The notes under the pieces: generated by a model | Told to the model about the DNA's origin: nothing | What the model saw: only the letters and a program-made list of their open reading frames with translations | Database searches by the model: none | Position numbers and translations under genes: made by a program | In this document: in pieces, positions 27,814 through 36,727 of the stretch | How positions within the stretch are numbered: the stretch's first letter is position 1 | Layout of the letters: each line of letters starts with the position of its first letter | Assembly: GCF_014697075.1 (NCBI RefSeq) | Contig: NZ_JACJRE010000011.1 | Coordinates: forward strand, 95,609 to 159,608 | Direction: 5' to 3' | DNA from: Tolypothrix sp. FACHB-123 | GTDB taxonomy: Bacteria > Cyanobacteriota > Cyanobacteriia > Cyanobacteriales > Nostocaceae | DNA: 64,000 nt

Positions 27814-28788
27814 TTAATTGCGATCGCAATTTTTAACAATATGCAAAATCGCCTTTACAATCACCTCTGGTTGATCTATCCAAACAAAATGACTGCTATT
27901 TTCAGTTTCAATTTGTACAGAATTTGTGGATAAGTTCATTAATTCAGAGTGCATTTGGTCTCGTAGCTTATTAGCCGCTCTACTAGGTAAAAGTAGCGTC
28001 CAAGGAGAAGGATGGAAAAAAGTATTAGCTTTAATATTAACTATAGGTAATCCACTAAAATCATTAGCTGACTTAACTTGGCGACTACTAGTATCTAAAT
28101 TTAAGATTTCCCGACTCATGGTAATCCAGTGTTTGGGACGACAGAAAGAACGTTTAACTGGTTTGAGAGTTATTTGGGGAAAATTCGCTAATTCACGCTT
28201 GATGAGTTCAAATGTGCCAATCAATTTCAGTAATCTAACAATACCGAGAACTGACCCTAAAAAGGACATCACGAAGCCAGAGAGAAAAAATAATTTTAAA
28301 CATTGTAAATGAAAAGGCATTTTTAACATAGCCGTTTCATGGAGTCCATCGGTAAGTACCATTCCCATAACTTTTTGGGGAAATTGTTGTGCATACAAGC
28401 GCACGTTATAGCTACCGAAGGAATTTCCTACAAGAATATAAGGGGGTTCAATTCCGGCTTTTGTTAACAGATAATCGAGTTCTGTAACTATTTGCTGACT
28501 GGTTCGCGGATATGGGCTATGATCGCTCCAACCGTAGCCAGCGCGATCGTAGATGCAAACTCGTGTTAGCTTAACTATCTCTGGAAGCAGTAAATAACCT
28601 TCAATTCCGCCTAAACTATGTTCGATAACGACTGTCGGGCCAGACTCTCCCGCAGTGTAAAGGTGGAGGTTATAGCCACCCACATCAATCAGCTGACCTG
28701 GCGGTGGGTGACGATCTTCTATCAAACAAGCGATCGCCTGATAGCAAATTGTAGCCAACAGTATCATACTGTTGATAGATGGCAACAT
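27814..28788 (-). CDS. Alpha/beta hydrolase
   Basis: A 324-residue hydrolase with an N-terminal hydrophobic segment (MLPSINSMILLATICYQAIACLI) that may be a signal or anchor. The domain has the oxyanion region VVIEHSLGGIEGYL, the nucleophile elbow GNSFGS (Ser about residue 121), DHSPYPR and a C-terminal histidine in NSSHFVWIDQPE. Substrate is unknown; epoxide hydrolases, esterases and C-C hydrolases share this pattern. Its stop is well separated from other genes, while the conserved hypothetical gene just upstream is only 20 bp away and may be co-transcribed. Confidence 0.82.
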   Translation of the reverse strand: MLPSINSMILLATICYQAIACLIEDRHPPPGQLIDVGGYNLHLYTAGESGPTVVIEHSLGGIEGYLLLPEIVKLTRVCIYDRAGYGWSDHSPYPRTSQQIVTELDYLLTKAGIEPPYILVGNSFGSYNVRLYAQQFPQKVMGMVLTDGLHETAMLKMPFHLQCLKLFFLSGFVMSFLGSVLGIVRLLKLIGTFELIKRELANFPQITLKPVKRSFCRPKHWITMSREILNLDTSSRQVKSANDFSGLPIVNIKANTFFHPSPWTLLLPSRAANKLRDQMHSELMNLSTNSVQIETENSSHFVWIDQPEVIVKAILHIVKNCDRN

Positions 28789-28808
28789 GTTGTAAATATG
28801 TTTGATTA

Positions 28809-29420
28809 TTAGTTTTTAGACCAGCGCCAATTATAACGGTTCCATTCGTAAATTCCTTGAATTTCGTATTCAGCACCATTATGGAAGCGGACAATGCAAT
28901 TGCTACAGGAAGTATCGCCATTGTTAATTTCCTCAACTTGTAGCACCACACAGGAAAACCATTCGCGCTTACACGGGCCATCATCTTGAACCCATTCCCA
29001 CATCGCATTGGAAATTTCAATGCGATCGCCTACTTTTAGTTTAAGTGCATCTTCAAAATAAACATATTTATCAAAATGATATGGCTGAAGGCGATTGAGC
29101 CATTGTAAACCGTAACGTTCCCGAATAAATTGTACTTCTCCAGAGTCAGACGCATTCAACCAATCATTGAAGAATTGGGCTTTCCAATTACCATTATCTT
29201 GTTCGTGTATTTTGACAAACTGCAAAAATGCTGCCAATTCTTCTGAGGTTAGTTCATCCAAGGGATTAGTAATTTCTAACACCCCACAATTAGAATTTCC
29301 GGGAATTTGCTCAATTACTTGCAGTAGTATCTGTTTCTGTGTCTCAGTGAGAGGACAGCTGGCTACATCACAACACCTAAAGGCTGCTTGCAAAGCTGCT
29401 TGAATCTCATCCGGAGTCAT
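28809..29420 (-). CDS. Conserved cyanobacterial-type hypothetical protein
   Basis: A 203-residue soluble protein rich in Trp, Cys and acidic residues (CCDVASCPLTETQK near the start; KVGDRIEISNAMWEWVQDDGPCKREWFSCVVLQ; CSNCIVRFHNGAEYEIQGIYEWNRY). Two CxxxxC/CxxC-like pairs could bind metal. The C-terminal third reads like a small beta-barrel (SH3/Tudor-like) with a GDRI motif. I do not recognise the family. The next gene, the hydrolase, starts 20 bp downstream on the same strand. Confidence 0.65.
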   Translation of the reverse strand: MTPDEIQAALQAAFRCCDVASCPLTETQKQILLQVIEQIPGNSNCGVLEITNPLDELTSEELAAFLQFVKIHEQDNGNWKAQFFNDWLNASDSGEVQFIRERYGLQWLNRLQPYHFDKYVYFEDALKLKVGDRIEISNAMWEWVQDDGPCKREWFSCVVLQVEEINNGDTSCSNCIVRFHNGAEYEIQGIYEWNRYNWRWSKN

Positions 29421-29504
29421 AAGTTAATAGCAAGTTAAGGGTTGTTTTCCCTAATTATTACAAAAGTTAAATGAAAGTCTCCAATATCTTTTGGTTAGTT
29501 GTCA

Positions 29505-29568
29505 GTAGGGGCGGGTTTATAGGAGATCGTCATGGATATTTGAGGATATCTGTGAACCCGCCCGTACA
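29505..29568. repeat. 64-bp palindromic dispersed repeat (GGGCGGGTTT family), copy 2
   Basis: Ends GTAGGGGCGGGTTT and AACCCGCCCGTAC match the copy at 3106-3169; the interiors differ. Non-coding. Confidence 0.65.
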
Positions 29569-29677
29569 GTTTTCAGTTCACGCTGATTAAGACAGATATA
29601 CCGATGGCTATGTTAGTGATATATCTAAGAAAATAGCAAACATCCTGTAGGAACCTTAGTAAAATTAGTTTTTAGAT

Positions 29678-30166
29678 ATGGAAAAGAAAAGTAGCAGCAA
29701 ATCTTGGTTAAATTTACTAGACTTAGCTAAGTCATTTTATTCCAGAGAAATAAAGGTAATTTTTGTTTCCTGTCTCATCAGTATTTTTCTCTGGGTATTA
29801 ACTCCCCCAGCTGTAGCCCTGACACAAATTAAACTCTTTGATATTTCTTATAAAGACTGTCCGCCAGAACTGGCACAAGGCGCAGTAATTAGTAGTGGTT
29901 CGGCGGCGGCTAACTGTTTTATAGTGACAGGTAAAGCTGAAAATGCGACTTATAAAACCGTCTACGATGCAGATATTTTCGGACGGATTTATGATGCTAA
30001 CAACGACCCAGTGTTACAAAACCGGACGCGGTTAGGTTCGATTGCGGAAATACCACCAGGTATCAGTGATTTTGAATTGCGGATTTCTGTAGCTGCAAAC
30101 CAGCCAACCCCATTGAAGCTGAAGCAGTTTAAAGCTGCTGGGTTTAGCGGTCAGGTGCGTAAGTAA
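29678..30166 (+). CDS. Secreted conserved protein of unknown function
   Basis: A 162-residue protein with an N-terminal hydrophobic export segment (VIFVSCLISIFLWVLTPPAVALTQ, residues about 28-50). The mature part starts IKLFDISYKDCPPELAQG and has two cysteines (KDCP and ANCF) that may form a disulfide. It reads like a small beta-sandwich (YKTVYDADIFGRIYDANNDPV). Such proteins are widespread in cyanobacteria and sometimes mislabelled; no enzymatic motif is visible. Function unknown. Confidence 0.7.
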   Translation: MEKKSSSKSWLNLLDLAKSFYSREIKVIFVSCLISIFLWVLTPPAVALTQIKLFDISYKDCPPELAQGAVISSGSAAANCFIVTGKAENATYKTVYDADIFGRIYDANNDPVLQNRTRLGSIAEIPPGISDFELRISVAANQPTPLKLKQFKAAGFSGQVRK

Positions 30167-30259
30167 GACTGATTTATTTTAGATTTGTCATCATTAATAT
30201 TAGGATTGTTAGGGTGGGCGATCGCTCACCCTAACTTTATTCCCACTGTGGCGGAGTTG

Positions 30260-30532
30260 TTAAAAAATCAATATAGCTTTCAGGGTAGGAAGCAACCAGT
30301 CGCCAGCTAATTGCAATACCAAGAAGGCGATGATGGGAGAAAAATCTATCCCGCCTAGTGGAGGAATAATAGAGCGGAAAAGATTGAGATAAGGGTCAGT
30401 GATCTGGGCTAAAGCCGCAAATGGTTGACTATAAAAGTCAATATTGGGGAACCAGGTCAAGAGAACCCGAACAATCAGCAAAACAGTATAAATCTGGATG
30501 AAAGTAGCCAGTGTTGTAATCAGTAGATTCAT
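30260..30532 (-). CDS. YggT/Ycf19-family membrane protein
   Basis: A 90-residue protein with two transmembrane segments (TTLATFIQIYTVLLIVRVLLTWFP and FSPIIAFLVLQLAGDWLLP) flanking the signature ITDPYLNLFRSIIPPLGGIDFSP, diagnostic for the YggT family. Homologues affect thylakoid/plastid organisation and osmotic tolerance or cell division in different bacteria. Single gene. Confidence 0.88.
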   Translation of the reverse strand: MNLLITTLATFIQIYTVLLIVRVLLTWFPNIDFYSQPFAALAQITDPYLNLFRSIIPPLGGIDFSPIIAFLVLQLAGDWLLPTLKAILIF

Positions 30533-30664
30533 GGATAGCTCGGTTTTGGGCTAAGTTGACAAACAAGGTCTTATCATAGATTTTAATTTAGTCTTGGTCA
30601 TGGCGTCCGCGATAAATGTTGGCATATTGCACCACACTTAAGCGCTGCATCACGTCGTTATTGT

Positions 30665-31018
30665 CTAAGAATCCTTCGTCAAAGAACGCTCGTTGACTGC
30701 TTGCGGTGAAGTGCCATTGACATTGCCGAGTTGCTTTCGTACCTCATCTATTGTGGCATTTAGCTGGGCAATTTTGTCTTCTAGCGATCGCCTTGCTGTT
30801 TCCATTTCTAATCCTTCTGTTTGGGAAGGTGTCATCTGACGACGTTTTCCAGCTATCTTGCGGGAATCTTCCAGACTATTTGTCAATTCTGTTTCTTCGT
30901 CTGCTGCTAATTCCGGATCTTGGCGAGTAGCAATCAAGGCTCCAACAACGCCACCGACAACACTACCGAAAATTGCGCCGACAAAAAATCCATTGACAAA
31001 ACCATCACGCTGACTCAT
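30665..31018 (-). CDS. YtxH-like small membrane protein
   Basis: A 117-residue protein with one Gly/Val-rich transmembrane segment near the start (GFFVGAIFGSVVGGVVGALIATRQ) and a charged helical C-terminus (ARRSLEDKIAQLNATIDEVRKQL) typical of YtxH-like proteins. Function unknown in this group. It is followed on the same strand by yggT after about 130 bp and preceded by upp. Confidence 0.7.
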   Translation of the reverse strand: MSQRDGFVNGFFVGAIFGSVVGGVVGALIATRQDPELAADEETELTNSLEDSRKIAGKRRQMTPSQTEGLEMETARRSLEDKIAQLNATIDEVRKQLGNVNGTSPQAVNERSLTKDS

Positions 31019-31104
31019 ATTCTTAACCGCCTTGACGAAACTTTGGGACTTTTACACTAGTGACACTAGTTAAAGTTATTTTCCTACCCTAGCTGCATAG
31101 TAGC

Positions 31105-31755
31105 TTAAGTCCCGTAGGTGCGATCGCCAGCATCTCCCAATCCTGGCACAATAAACCCTCGGTCATTAACTGTTTCGTCAATGGTGGCAGTGTAAATAAT
31201 TAAACCTGGATAAGCTGCACTGAGTTTTTGCAAAGCTGGCGGAGCTGCTACTACACAAACAATCCTTGTTAGAGATGGATCTACACCCCGTTGTGTCAAT
31301 TCTGCCATTGCTGCCATCATTGATCCTCCCGTAGCTAACATTGGATCGGTAATTAATACCCGCGTCTGAGGATCGAATTTTTCTGGTAATTTGTTGAGAT
31401 AACACATCGGTTCTAGTGTTTCCTCATTGCGTACTAAGCCCAGATGATAAATCGAAGCTAAAGGCAACAAAGTCTGCGCACCTTCTAATAGCACTAACCC
31501 AGCCCGCAAAATCGGTACTACCGCCACGGGTACTAATGGATCGATCAAAGTAGCAGGCGTAGAATCCAAAGGAGTCTCCACCGTCATTTCTTGGGTCGGT
31601 AACCACTCTCTGGCAGCTTCATAAGTTAACCATCTTCCTAACTCCACCATCGCACTCCGGAATAATACTGAAGGTGTGGCGGCATCCCTAGCAACTGCTA
31701 ACCAGTGCTTGATCAGGGGATGGGGTGGAACATAAACACGCAGTTGTAGCGTCAT
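31105..31755 (-). CDS. upp: Uracil phosphoribosyltransferase
   Basis: About 216 residues. The PRPP-binding loop ITDPMLATGGSM, the segment VPILRAGLVLLEGA and the C-terminal GLGDAGDRTYGT are diagnostic for Upp, which salvages uracil to UMP. The ATG at 31755 (MTLQLRVYV) is preferred to an upstream TTG at 31761. Confidence 0.93.
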   Translation of the reverse strand: MTLQLRVYVPPHPLIKHWLAVARDAATPSVLFRSAMVELGRWLTYEAAREWLPTQEMTVETPLDSTPATLIDPLVPVAVVPILRAGLVLLEGAQTLLPLASIYHLGLVRNEETLEPMCYLNKLPEKFDPQTRVLITDPMLATGGSMMAAMAELTQRGVDPSLTRIVCVVAAPPALQKLSAAYPGLIIYTATIDETVNDRGFIVPGLGDAGDRTYGT

Positions 31756-31874
31756 AGCCAAAAATCGGCGTCTTTAATATATAAGAACTGAACCATAATG
31801 ATACTCTGTCCTGCCTCTGACTGGCAGCTAAAATCAACAACCTGGCAATTATTGATAATCTTTTGCATTAACAG

Positions 31875-31904
31875 TTGACAGCAATTCTCAATCAAGGTTA
31901 TATT
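31875..31904 (+). promoter_or_regulatory. Sigma-70 promoter for a small RNA
   Basis: A perfect -35 TTGACA (31875-31880), 18-bp spacer and -10 TATATT (31899-31904). Predicted start near 31911. No gene on the plus strand begins in the next 390 bp except the RNA listed next. Confidence 0.65.
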
Positions 31905-31910
31905 ATTATC

Positions 31911-31982
31911 CAGTGTTCTCCTCTCTTTAAGGATCGGCAGACGGGATTAGCCAGCAGTAGCAGGCTTGTCCCTCTTTTTTTT
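31911..31982 (+). ncRNA. Free-standing small RNA candidate, about 72 nt
   Basis: The transcript is bounded by the promoter at 31875-31904 and an intrinsic terminator: GGGATTAGCC (31943-31952) pairs with GGCTTGTCCC (31963-31972), 10-nt loop, then TCTTTTTTTT. The unpaired 5' part is CT-rich (GTTCTCCTCTCTTTAAGG), suited to pairing with Shine-Dalgarno sequences. No ORF of size lies within. It does not resemble Yfr1 or 6S RNA as I know them; other cyanobacterial sRNAs cannot be excluded. Confidence 0.6.
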
Positions 31983-32306
31983 GCGAGATAAATTCACAAA
32001 TTGAATCAAATTGAATATTTAAAGAGAACAGGAACAGAGAACAGAAAAAATCTAGACTGTTTCTCACATCAAACAGGATTCCTCAATTTAATTAAATTTT
32101 CATAGGTACTTTAACTCTTGAATCTCTGCCAGCCAACGATATTAAATCGTTGAAGTAGTTGATTTTGAGACAAAAGTAATATGCGCTACATTTTTTTATA
32201 AAAAAATGATGCCAATCCTGACCCTCGGTTTGCCATTACTGAATTTGCATCAATATTAAATTATCAGTATACTGCTCAAGGTTTAAGTTTTGAATTTTGA
32301 ATTATT

Positions 32307-33809
32307 ATGACTTCTAGTTCCTTATTTGATGTAATTATTATTGGTTCTGGGATTGGGGGATTAGTGACCGCAACCCAGCTAGCAGCAAAGGGAGCTAAAG
32401 TGCTGGTATTAGAAAGTTATACAATACCAGGTGGTAGTGCAGGTTATTTTGAGCGTCAGGGCTATCGCTTTGATGTCGGAGCATCCATGATTTTTGGCAT
32501 GGGTAACAAAGGAACTACAAATTTACTTACCCGCGCCCTTCATGCTGTAGACGTTAGCTTAGAAACAATTGCCGATCCGGTACAGATTCACTACCACTTA
32601 CCTGATGGTATCGACTTGAAAGTAAACCGAGTTTATGAAAAATTTTTGCAAAATCTTATTGCATACTTTCCTCATGAAAAATATGGTATTCGTCGTTTTT
32701 ATGACGAATGTTGGGAAGTTTTTAATTGTCTAAACAGCATAGAGTTACTGTCATTAGAAGAACCTCGGTATTTATTGCGGATGTTTTTACAACACCCTTT
32801 AGCTTGTTTGAGATTAGCTAAATATTTGCCACAAAATGCTGGCGATGTGGCGCGACGTTACATCAAAAACCCGTTATTGTTGAAATTTATTGATATGGAA
32901 TGTTATTGCTGGTCGGTCGTTCCAGCCAATATGACACCCATGATTAATGCAGGTATGGTATTTTCCGATAGACATTATGGCGGAGTTAATTATCCCAAAG
33001 GTGGAGTCGGAAAAATTGCTCAAGCATTGGTAGCTGGTTTAGAAAAAGTTGGAGGAACAATTAAGTATCAAACAAGAGTAAAGCAGATTATTACTGAAAA
33101 AGGCAAAGCTGTAGGGGTAAAACTGGCTAATGGTGAAGTCTATCGGGGTAAACGCATAGTTTCTAATGCTACACGCTGGGATACTTTTGAAAATTTACTA
33201 CCTGTAGAGTCAATGCCACATAATGAGAAACAGTGGCAACAAACCTATCAGAAATCACCCAGCTTTTTGAGTTTGCACATAGGGGTTGAGAAGTCAGTTT
33301 TGCCACAAGGAACCGAATGCCATCATATATTGTTAGAAGAATGGCAACAAATGACTGTAGCCCAAGGCACAATTTTTGTTTCAATTCCGACATTGCTTGA
33401 CCCCGATTTAGCGCCAGAGGGTTATCATATTATTCATGCTTTTACCCCTGACTGGCTAGAGAATTGGCAGGGATTAAGTGAAAGGGAATATGAGAGCAAC
33501 AAAGAAGCCGCAGCATGGCGAATAATTGACCGATTAGAGCAGATTTTCCCTGGTTTAAATGCAGGATTGGATTATTTAGAAGTAGGGACACCCCGCACCC
33601 ATCGCCGCTTTTTAGGGCGAAAAGATGGTACTTACGGGCCTATTCCCCGGCGTAAGTTATGGGGGTTATTGGGGATGCGATTTAATCGGACAGCGATTCC
33701 CGGATTGTATTGTGTAGGGGATAGTACGTTTCCTGGTCAAGGATTAAATGCTGTCGCCTTTTCTGGCTTTGCTTGCGCCCATAGAATTGCTGTAGATTTG
33801 GGGTTATAG
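32307..33809 (+). CDS. crtH: Carotene (prolycopene) cis-trans isomerase CrtH
   Basis: A 500-residue flavoprotein of the CrtI/CrtISO family. N-terminal FAD motif DVIIIGSGIGGLVTATQLAA, then PGGSAGYFERQGYRFDVGAS, and a C-terminal YCVGDSTFPGQGLNAVAFSG. It isomerises tetra-cis-lycopene to all-trans-lycopene so that cyclases can act. Length and the GSAGYF variant fit CrtH better than phytoene desaturase. Upstream AT-rich sequence of about 320 bp after the small RNA may contain its promoter. Confidence 0.85.
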   Translation: MTSSSLFDVIIIGSGIGGLVTATQLAAKGAKVLVLESYTIPGGSAGYFERQGYRFDVGASMIFGMGNKGTTNLLTRALHAVDVSLETIADPVQIHYHLPDGIDLKVNRVYEKFLQNLIAYFPHEKYGIRRFYDECWEVFNCLNSIELLSLEEPRYLLRMFLQHPLACLRLAKYLPQNAGDVARRYIKNPLLLKFIDMECYCWSVVPANMTPMINAGMVFSDRHYGGVNYPKGGVGKIAQALVAGLEKVGGTIKYQTRVKQIITEKGKAVGVKLANGEVYRGKRIVSNATRWDTFENLLPVESMPHNEKQWQQTYQKSPSFLSLHIGVEKSVLPQGTECHHILLEEWQQMTVAQGTIFVSIPTLLDPDLAPEGYHIIHAFTPDWLENWQGLSEREYESNKEAAAWRIIDRLEQIFPGLNAGLDYLEVGTPRTHRRFLGRKDGTYGPIPRRKLWGLLGMRFNRTAIPGLYCVGDSTFPGQGLNAVAFSGFACAHRIAVDLGL

Positions 33810-33842
33810 GTCATTGGTCATTTGTCATTGGATTTAGGTTCA

Positions 33843-34352
33843 TTAGGAGAAAATGATCCAGAGGATACTCAGATTGAGTAGGTTTATTAGCAAGGCTGTA
33901 ATGACTTTCCATTGTCTATTTTGACTGATGCGATCGCGAGTACGAGACAGCAGCAACCGCAATAATAGCCACAGGGAATATAGTTGAAAGGGTAAAAAAA
34001 TCAGAATTAAACCAATAACAGCGACTTTAAAGGCTCTGTCTGCTGTTTGGTCTGCCCAGGAAACTTTGATAATATCGTCATCATCTGCATCATCAGCTGT
34101 AGTTTCCTCACCTTCAGCAGCAGATTCAACTTCTAAGTTGCTTGACCCTAAAATAAACTTAGCTTGTGCTGCGTCTTGTTCGTGAACTTGGAGTTTAATC
34201 CAACCGACAGCGACAGTTAAATGCCATGCTAAATCTACGGTAGACTCGTTTGCTAAATAAGAGCTAATACCTTCAGCTTCTAAAAGTTGCTTTGCGAGGT
34301 TAGCTTCTAAAGAGTTGTTATAGGTGGCTACTGTAACAAAATTATTAGCCAT
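33843..34352 (-). CDS. DUF2007-like protein with membrane tail
   Basis: A 169-residue protein. The N-terminal domain (FVTVATYNNSLEANLAKQLLEAEGISSYL ... WIKLQVHEQDAAQAKFIL) matches the small DUF2007 signal-transducing-type fold. An acidic linker (AEGEETTADDADDDDI) and two hydrophobic segments (about 110-130 and 150-168) follow. It converges with crtH. Function unknown. Confidence 0.7.
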   Translation of the reverse strand: MANNFVTVATYNNSLEANLAKQLLEAEGISSYLANESTVDLAWHLTVAVGWIKLQVHEQDAAQAKFILGSSNLEVESAAEGEETTADDADDDDIIKVSWADQTADRAFKVAVIGLILIFLPFQLYSLWLLLRLLLSRTRDRISQNRQWKVITALLINLLNLSILWIIFS

Positions 34353-34597
34353 AGGTTTGCGCTAAATGATTCCGAAAATTGCGATCGCCACTTGCAAATA
34401 CCTCGATGGATAGTCTACCCTAACGCGCTTTTCGTGCTTAATTAAATATACAGTAGCGTCCGCATAGGAATTATAGCAATTTGCATATACAGCATATTTC
34501 AGGTAAATGAGGTATGCGCTTCGGGGCATGGGAGTGCCAGTGCCCCTACAATCTATCGCATTCTTTTTTCAAATTGGTATGACAACCAAATATGAAA

Positions 34598-34645
34598 ATT
34601 TCTAGCCCCTAGCCCCTAGTCCCTAGTCCCTAGCCCCTAGCCTTT
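34598..34645. repeat. Short tandem repeat, CCCCTAG / TCCCTAG heptamers
   Basis: Six to seven consecutive CCCTAG(T/C)C units just after the nblS stop. Same class of heptameric repeats as elsewhere in the window. Confidence 0.6.
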
Positions 34646-34649
34646 GATT

Positions 34650-36539
34650 TCACTCAAATACAGCCAAATCAAACCAAAAAGTAGTGCCAATGCCCACTTC
34701 ACTCACCAGATGAATTCTACTGTGATGCCTTTCCATAATATTGCGCACAATTGATAAACCTAAACCCGTACCTTCTAGGGTATGCACGCGATTTTCTACA
34801 CGAAAGAAGCGATCGAAAATTGCTTGTTGGTCTTCTATGGCAATACCAATACCAGTATCAGATATTTCTACACGTACTGATGGCGATGGTTTTTGAGACT
34901 CGGATTTAGCATCTAATTGATAGGCGCGAATAGCTACTTTACCACCGGCTGGAGTAAATTTCAGGGCATTACCGACTAAATTCGCTAAAACTTGCAGTAA
35001 CAAATCATAGTTACCCACAACTAAAGGTACAGGCGGTTTCACTTCTTGAATTAATTCAATACCTTTATCTTTAGCATTGAGTTGGTAAGTCCGCAGGGTT
35101 TGTTCAATTGCTTGACCTAAATCTACGCCATCAAAATTGTAAGTCCGCCCAGACTCAAGTTTTGATAAATCTAAGACATCGTTGACTAAGCGTGTCAGGC
35201 GATCGGTTTCATGGTTAACTGTTTGCAGAAACTCTTGGCGTTCTTCTGTACTCAAGTCTTCGCCGTAGTCGTGCAAAGTTTCGATAAAAGATTTGATATT
35301 AAACAGAGGCGTACGCAGTTCGTGAGATACGTTGCTGATAAATTGGCTTTTAGCTTCGTTGAGTTCAACTTCCCTGGTAATATCTTGGACGGTAATCGCG
35401 ATACCTTTAACGCTTTCCCGTTGCACATCCAAAACTGTAGTCAAGAGAATGCGGATAGTACGTTGGGTAGGTTGATTTAACGCAATGCGAAATTCCGCAC
35501 TTTCCGATTCACCGGAAGCCATTTCATACAAGGTACGGCTAACTTCCATTTGCACGGCGGGAGGTAAGTGATGGAGTACGTTACAGCCGACGACTTCATC
35601 ATTTTCCCAAGAAAATATCCGCTTGGCTGTGGGATTGACCAATATTACCTGCATGTTATTGTCAATCAACACCGCACCGTCGGCAATGGTGGAAACTAGA
35701 GTTTCTAGCTTAGCTTTTTCGGCTGTGAGTTCCTCAATATTTTGTTCTTCATAGCTTTCTAATCGCTCTGCCATCTCATTAAAGCTGAGAATTAACTCTC
35801 CTAGTTCGCCGCCTAGGGGTAAGTCAATTCGCTGCTTAAAGTTCCCGGCGGCGATTTGTTTCACGCCTACTAACAGTTCTTTAATTGGTTTGGTAATAGT
35901 CAGCGCATTTACCACCCCTGCCAACACTACCATTACCCAGATGGTAATAAATACGGCAATGGTGACATCGCGGGTAAAATTGGTAGAAATAACGGCAGTT
36001 TGGTTAGGATTGATGCCAATCGCCAAGACACCCAAGTATTTGTTGTCAGCGATGAGGGGCACAAACACATCAGTCACCGACCCATCAGGGGTCATGTGTT
36101 GGCGTACCATTGGCTTATCGCTGTCTTTGGCGTAATCTTCTGGTAGTTGAATGCGCCGTTCAATGGTTAAAGAGTTTTTTACCTCTGCTTCCCAAAAAGG
36201 TATCCCATAATAGATTTCCCCAGTGTCATCAGCGTAGAGCATATAACGCACACTAGAAGTGCTGCTGTAGAAGCGCTGAGAAAATTGGGCAACTTCTTGG
36301 CGTTTGTCTTCAGCAATTAACGGAGTCACATTGGCAGCTAGCAGCAGTCCAAGGTCACGACCGAAGCGGGTATCATTTATTTGTGCATCCTGCTGAATCG
36401 TATTCACCGCCCAGAAGGTCAACCCACTCATGACTAAAGATACCACCAATGTCGCCGCAGCCAATAGCTTGGTCTGGAGGGTGAAATCTGACCACCAATT
36501 TGCGATCGTTTCTCGGATTGTTTTCAAAAGAGCCAGCAT
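34650..36539 (-). CDS. nblS: Sensor histidine kinase NblS (Hik33)
   Basis: A 629-residue sensor kinase: first transmembrane helix (LLAAATLVVSLVMSGLTFWAV), periplasmic loop (about 50-185), second helix (VTIAVFITIWVMVVLAGVV), HAMP, PAS (about 270-370), phosphoacceptor SHELRTPLFNIKSFIE and an ATPase domain (DTGIGI, GTGLGL). Start MLALLKTIRETI and the domain order match NblS/Hik33, the essential kinase controlling high-light, nutrient-stress and phycobilisome degradation responses with RpaB/NblR-type regulators. It lies downstream of purD, as in other cyanobacteria. Confidence 0.88.
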   Translation of the reverse strand: MLALLKTIRETIANWWSDFTLQTKLLAAATLVVSLVMSGLTFWAVNTIQQDAQINDTRFGRDLGLLLAANVTPLIAEDKRQEVAQFSQRFYSSTSSVRYMLYADDTGEIYYGIPFWEAEVKNSLTIERRIQLPEDYAKDSDKPMVRQHMTPDGSVTDVFVPLIADNKYLGVLAIGINPNQTAVISTNFTRDVTIAVFITIWVMVVLAGVVNALTITKPIKELLVGVKQIAAGNFKQRIDLPLGGELGELILSFNEMAERLESYEEQNIEELTAEKAKLETLVSTIADGAVLIDNNMQVILVNPTAKRIFSWENDEVVGCNVLHHLPPAVQMEVSRTLYEMASGESESAEFRIALNQPTQRTIRILLTTVLDVQRESVKGIAITVQDITREVELNEAKSQFISNVSHELRTPLFNIKSFIETLHDYGEDLSTEERQEFLQTVNHETDRLTRLVNDVLDLSKLESGRTYNFDGVDLGQAIEQTLRTYQLNAKDKGIELIQEVKPPVPLVVGNYDLLLQVLANLVGNALKFTPAGGKVAIRAYQLDAKSESQKPSPSVRVEISDTGIGIAIEDQQAIFDRFFRVENRVHTLEGTGLGLSIVRNIMERHHSRIHLVSEVGIGTTFWFDLAVFE

Positions 36540-36687
36540 TTTAAATATAAGTTGTTAGTAGTTCTTGTTTTAAACCCCAACAACTAAAAAATTAACAGTT
36601 AATTCGACAAATATGCGAATAAGTTAAGCAAGAGTCAAGGAAGAGGCAAGGGAGCAGGGGGCAGGGAGCAGAAGGGAGTATTAATCA

Positions 36688-36727
36688 TACCAATGCCCAA
36701 TGCCCAATGCCCAATGCCCAATGCCCT
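36688..36727. repeat. Short tandem repeat, CCCAATG heptamers
   Basis: About five CCCAATG units overlapping the end of the purD stop region. Same class of repeats as at 8345 and 56520. Confidence 0.65.
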
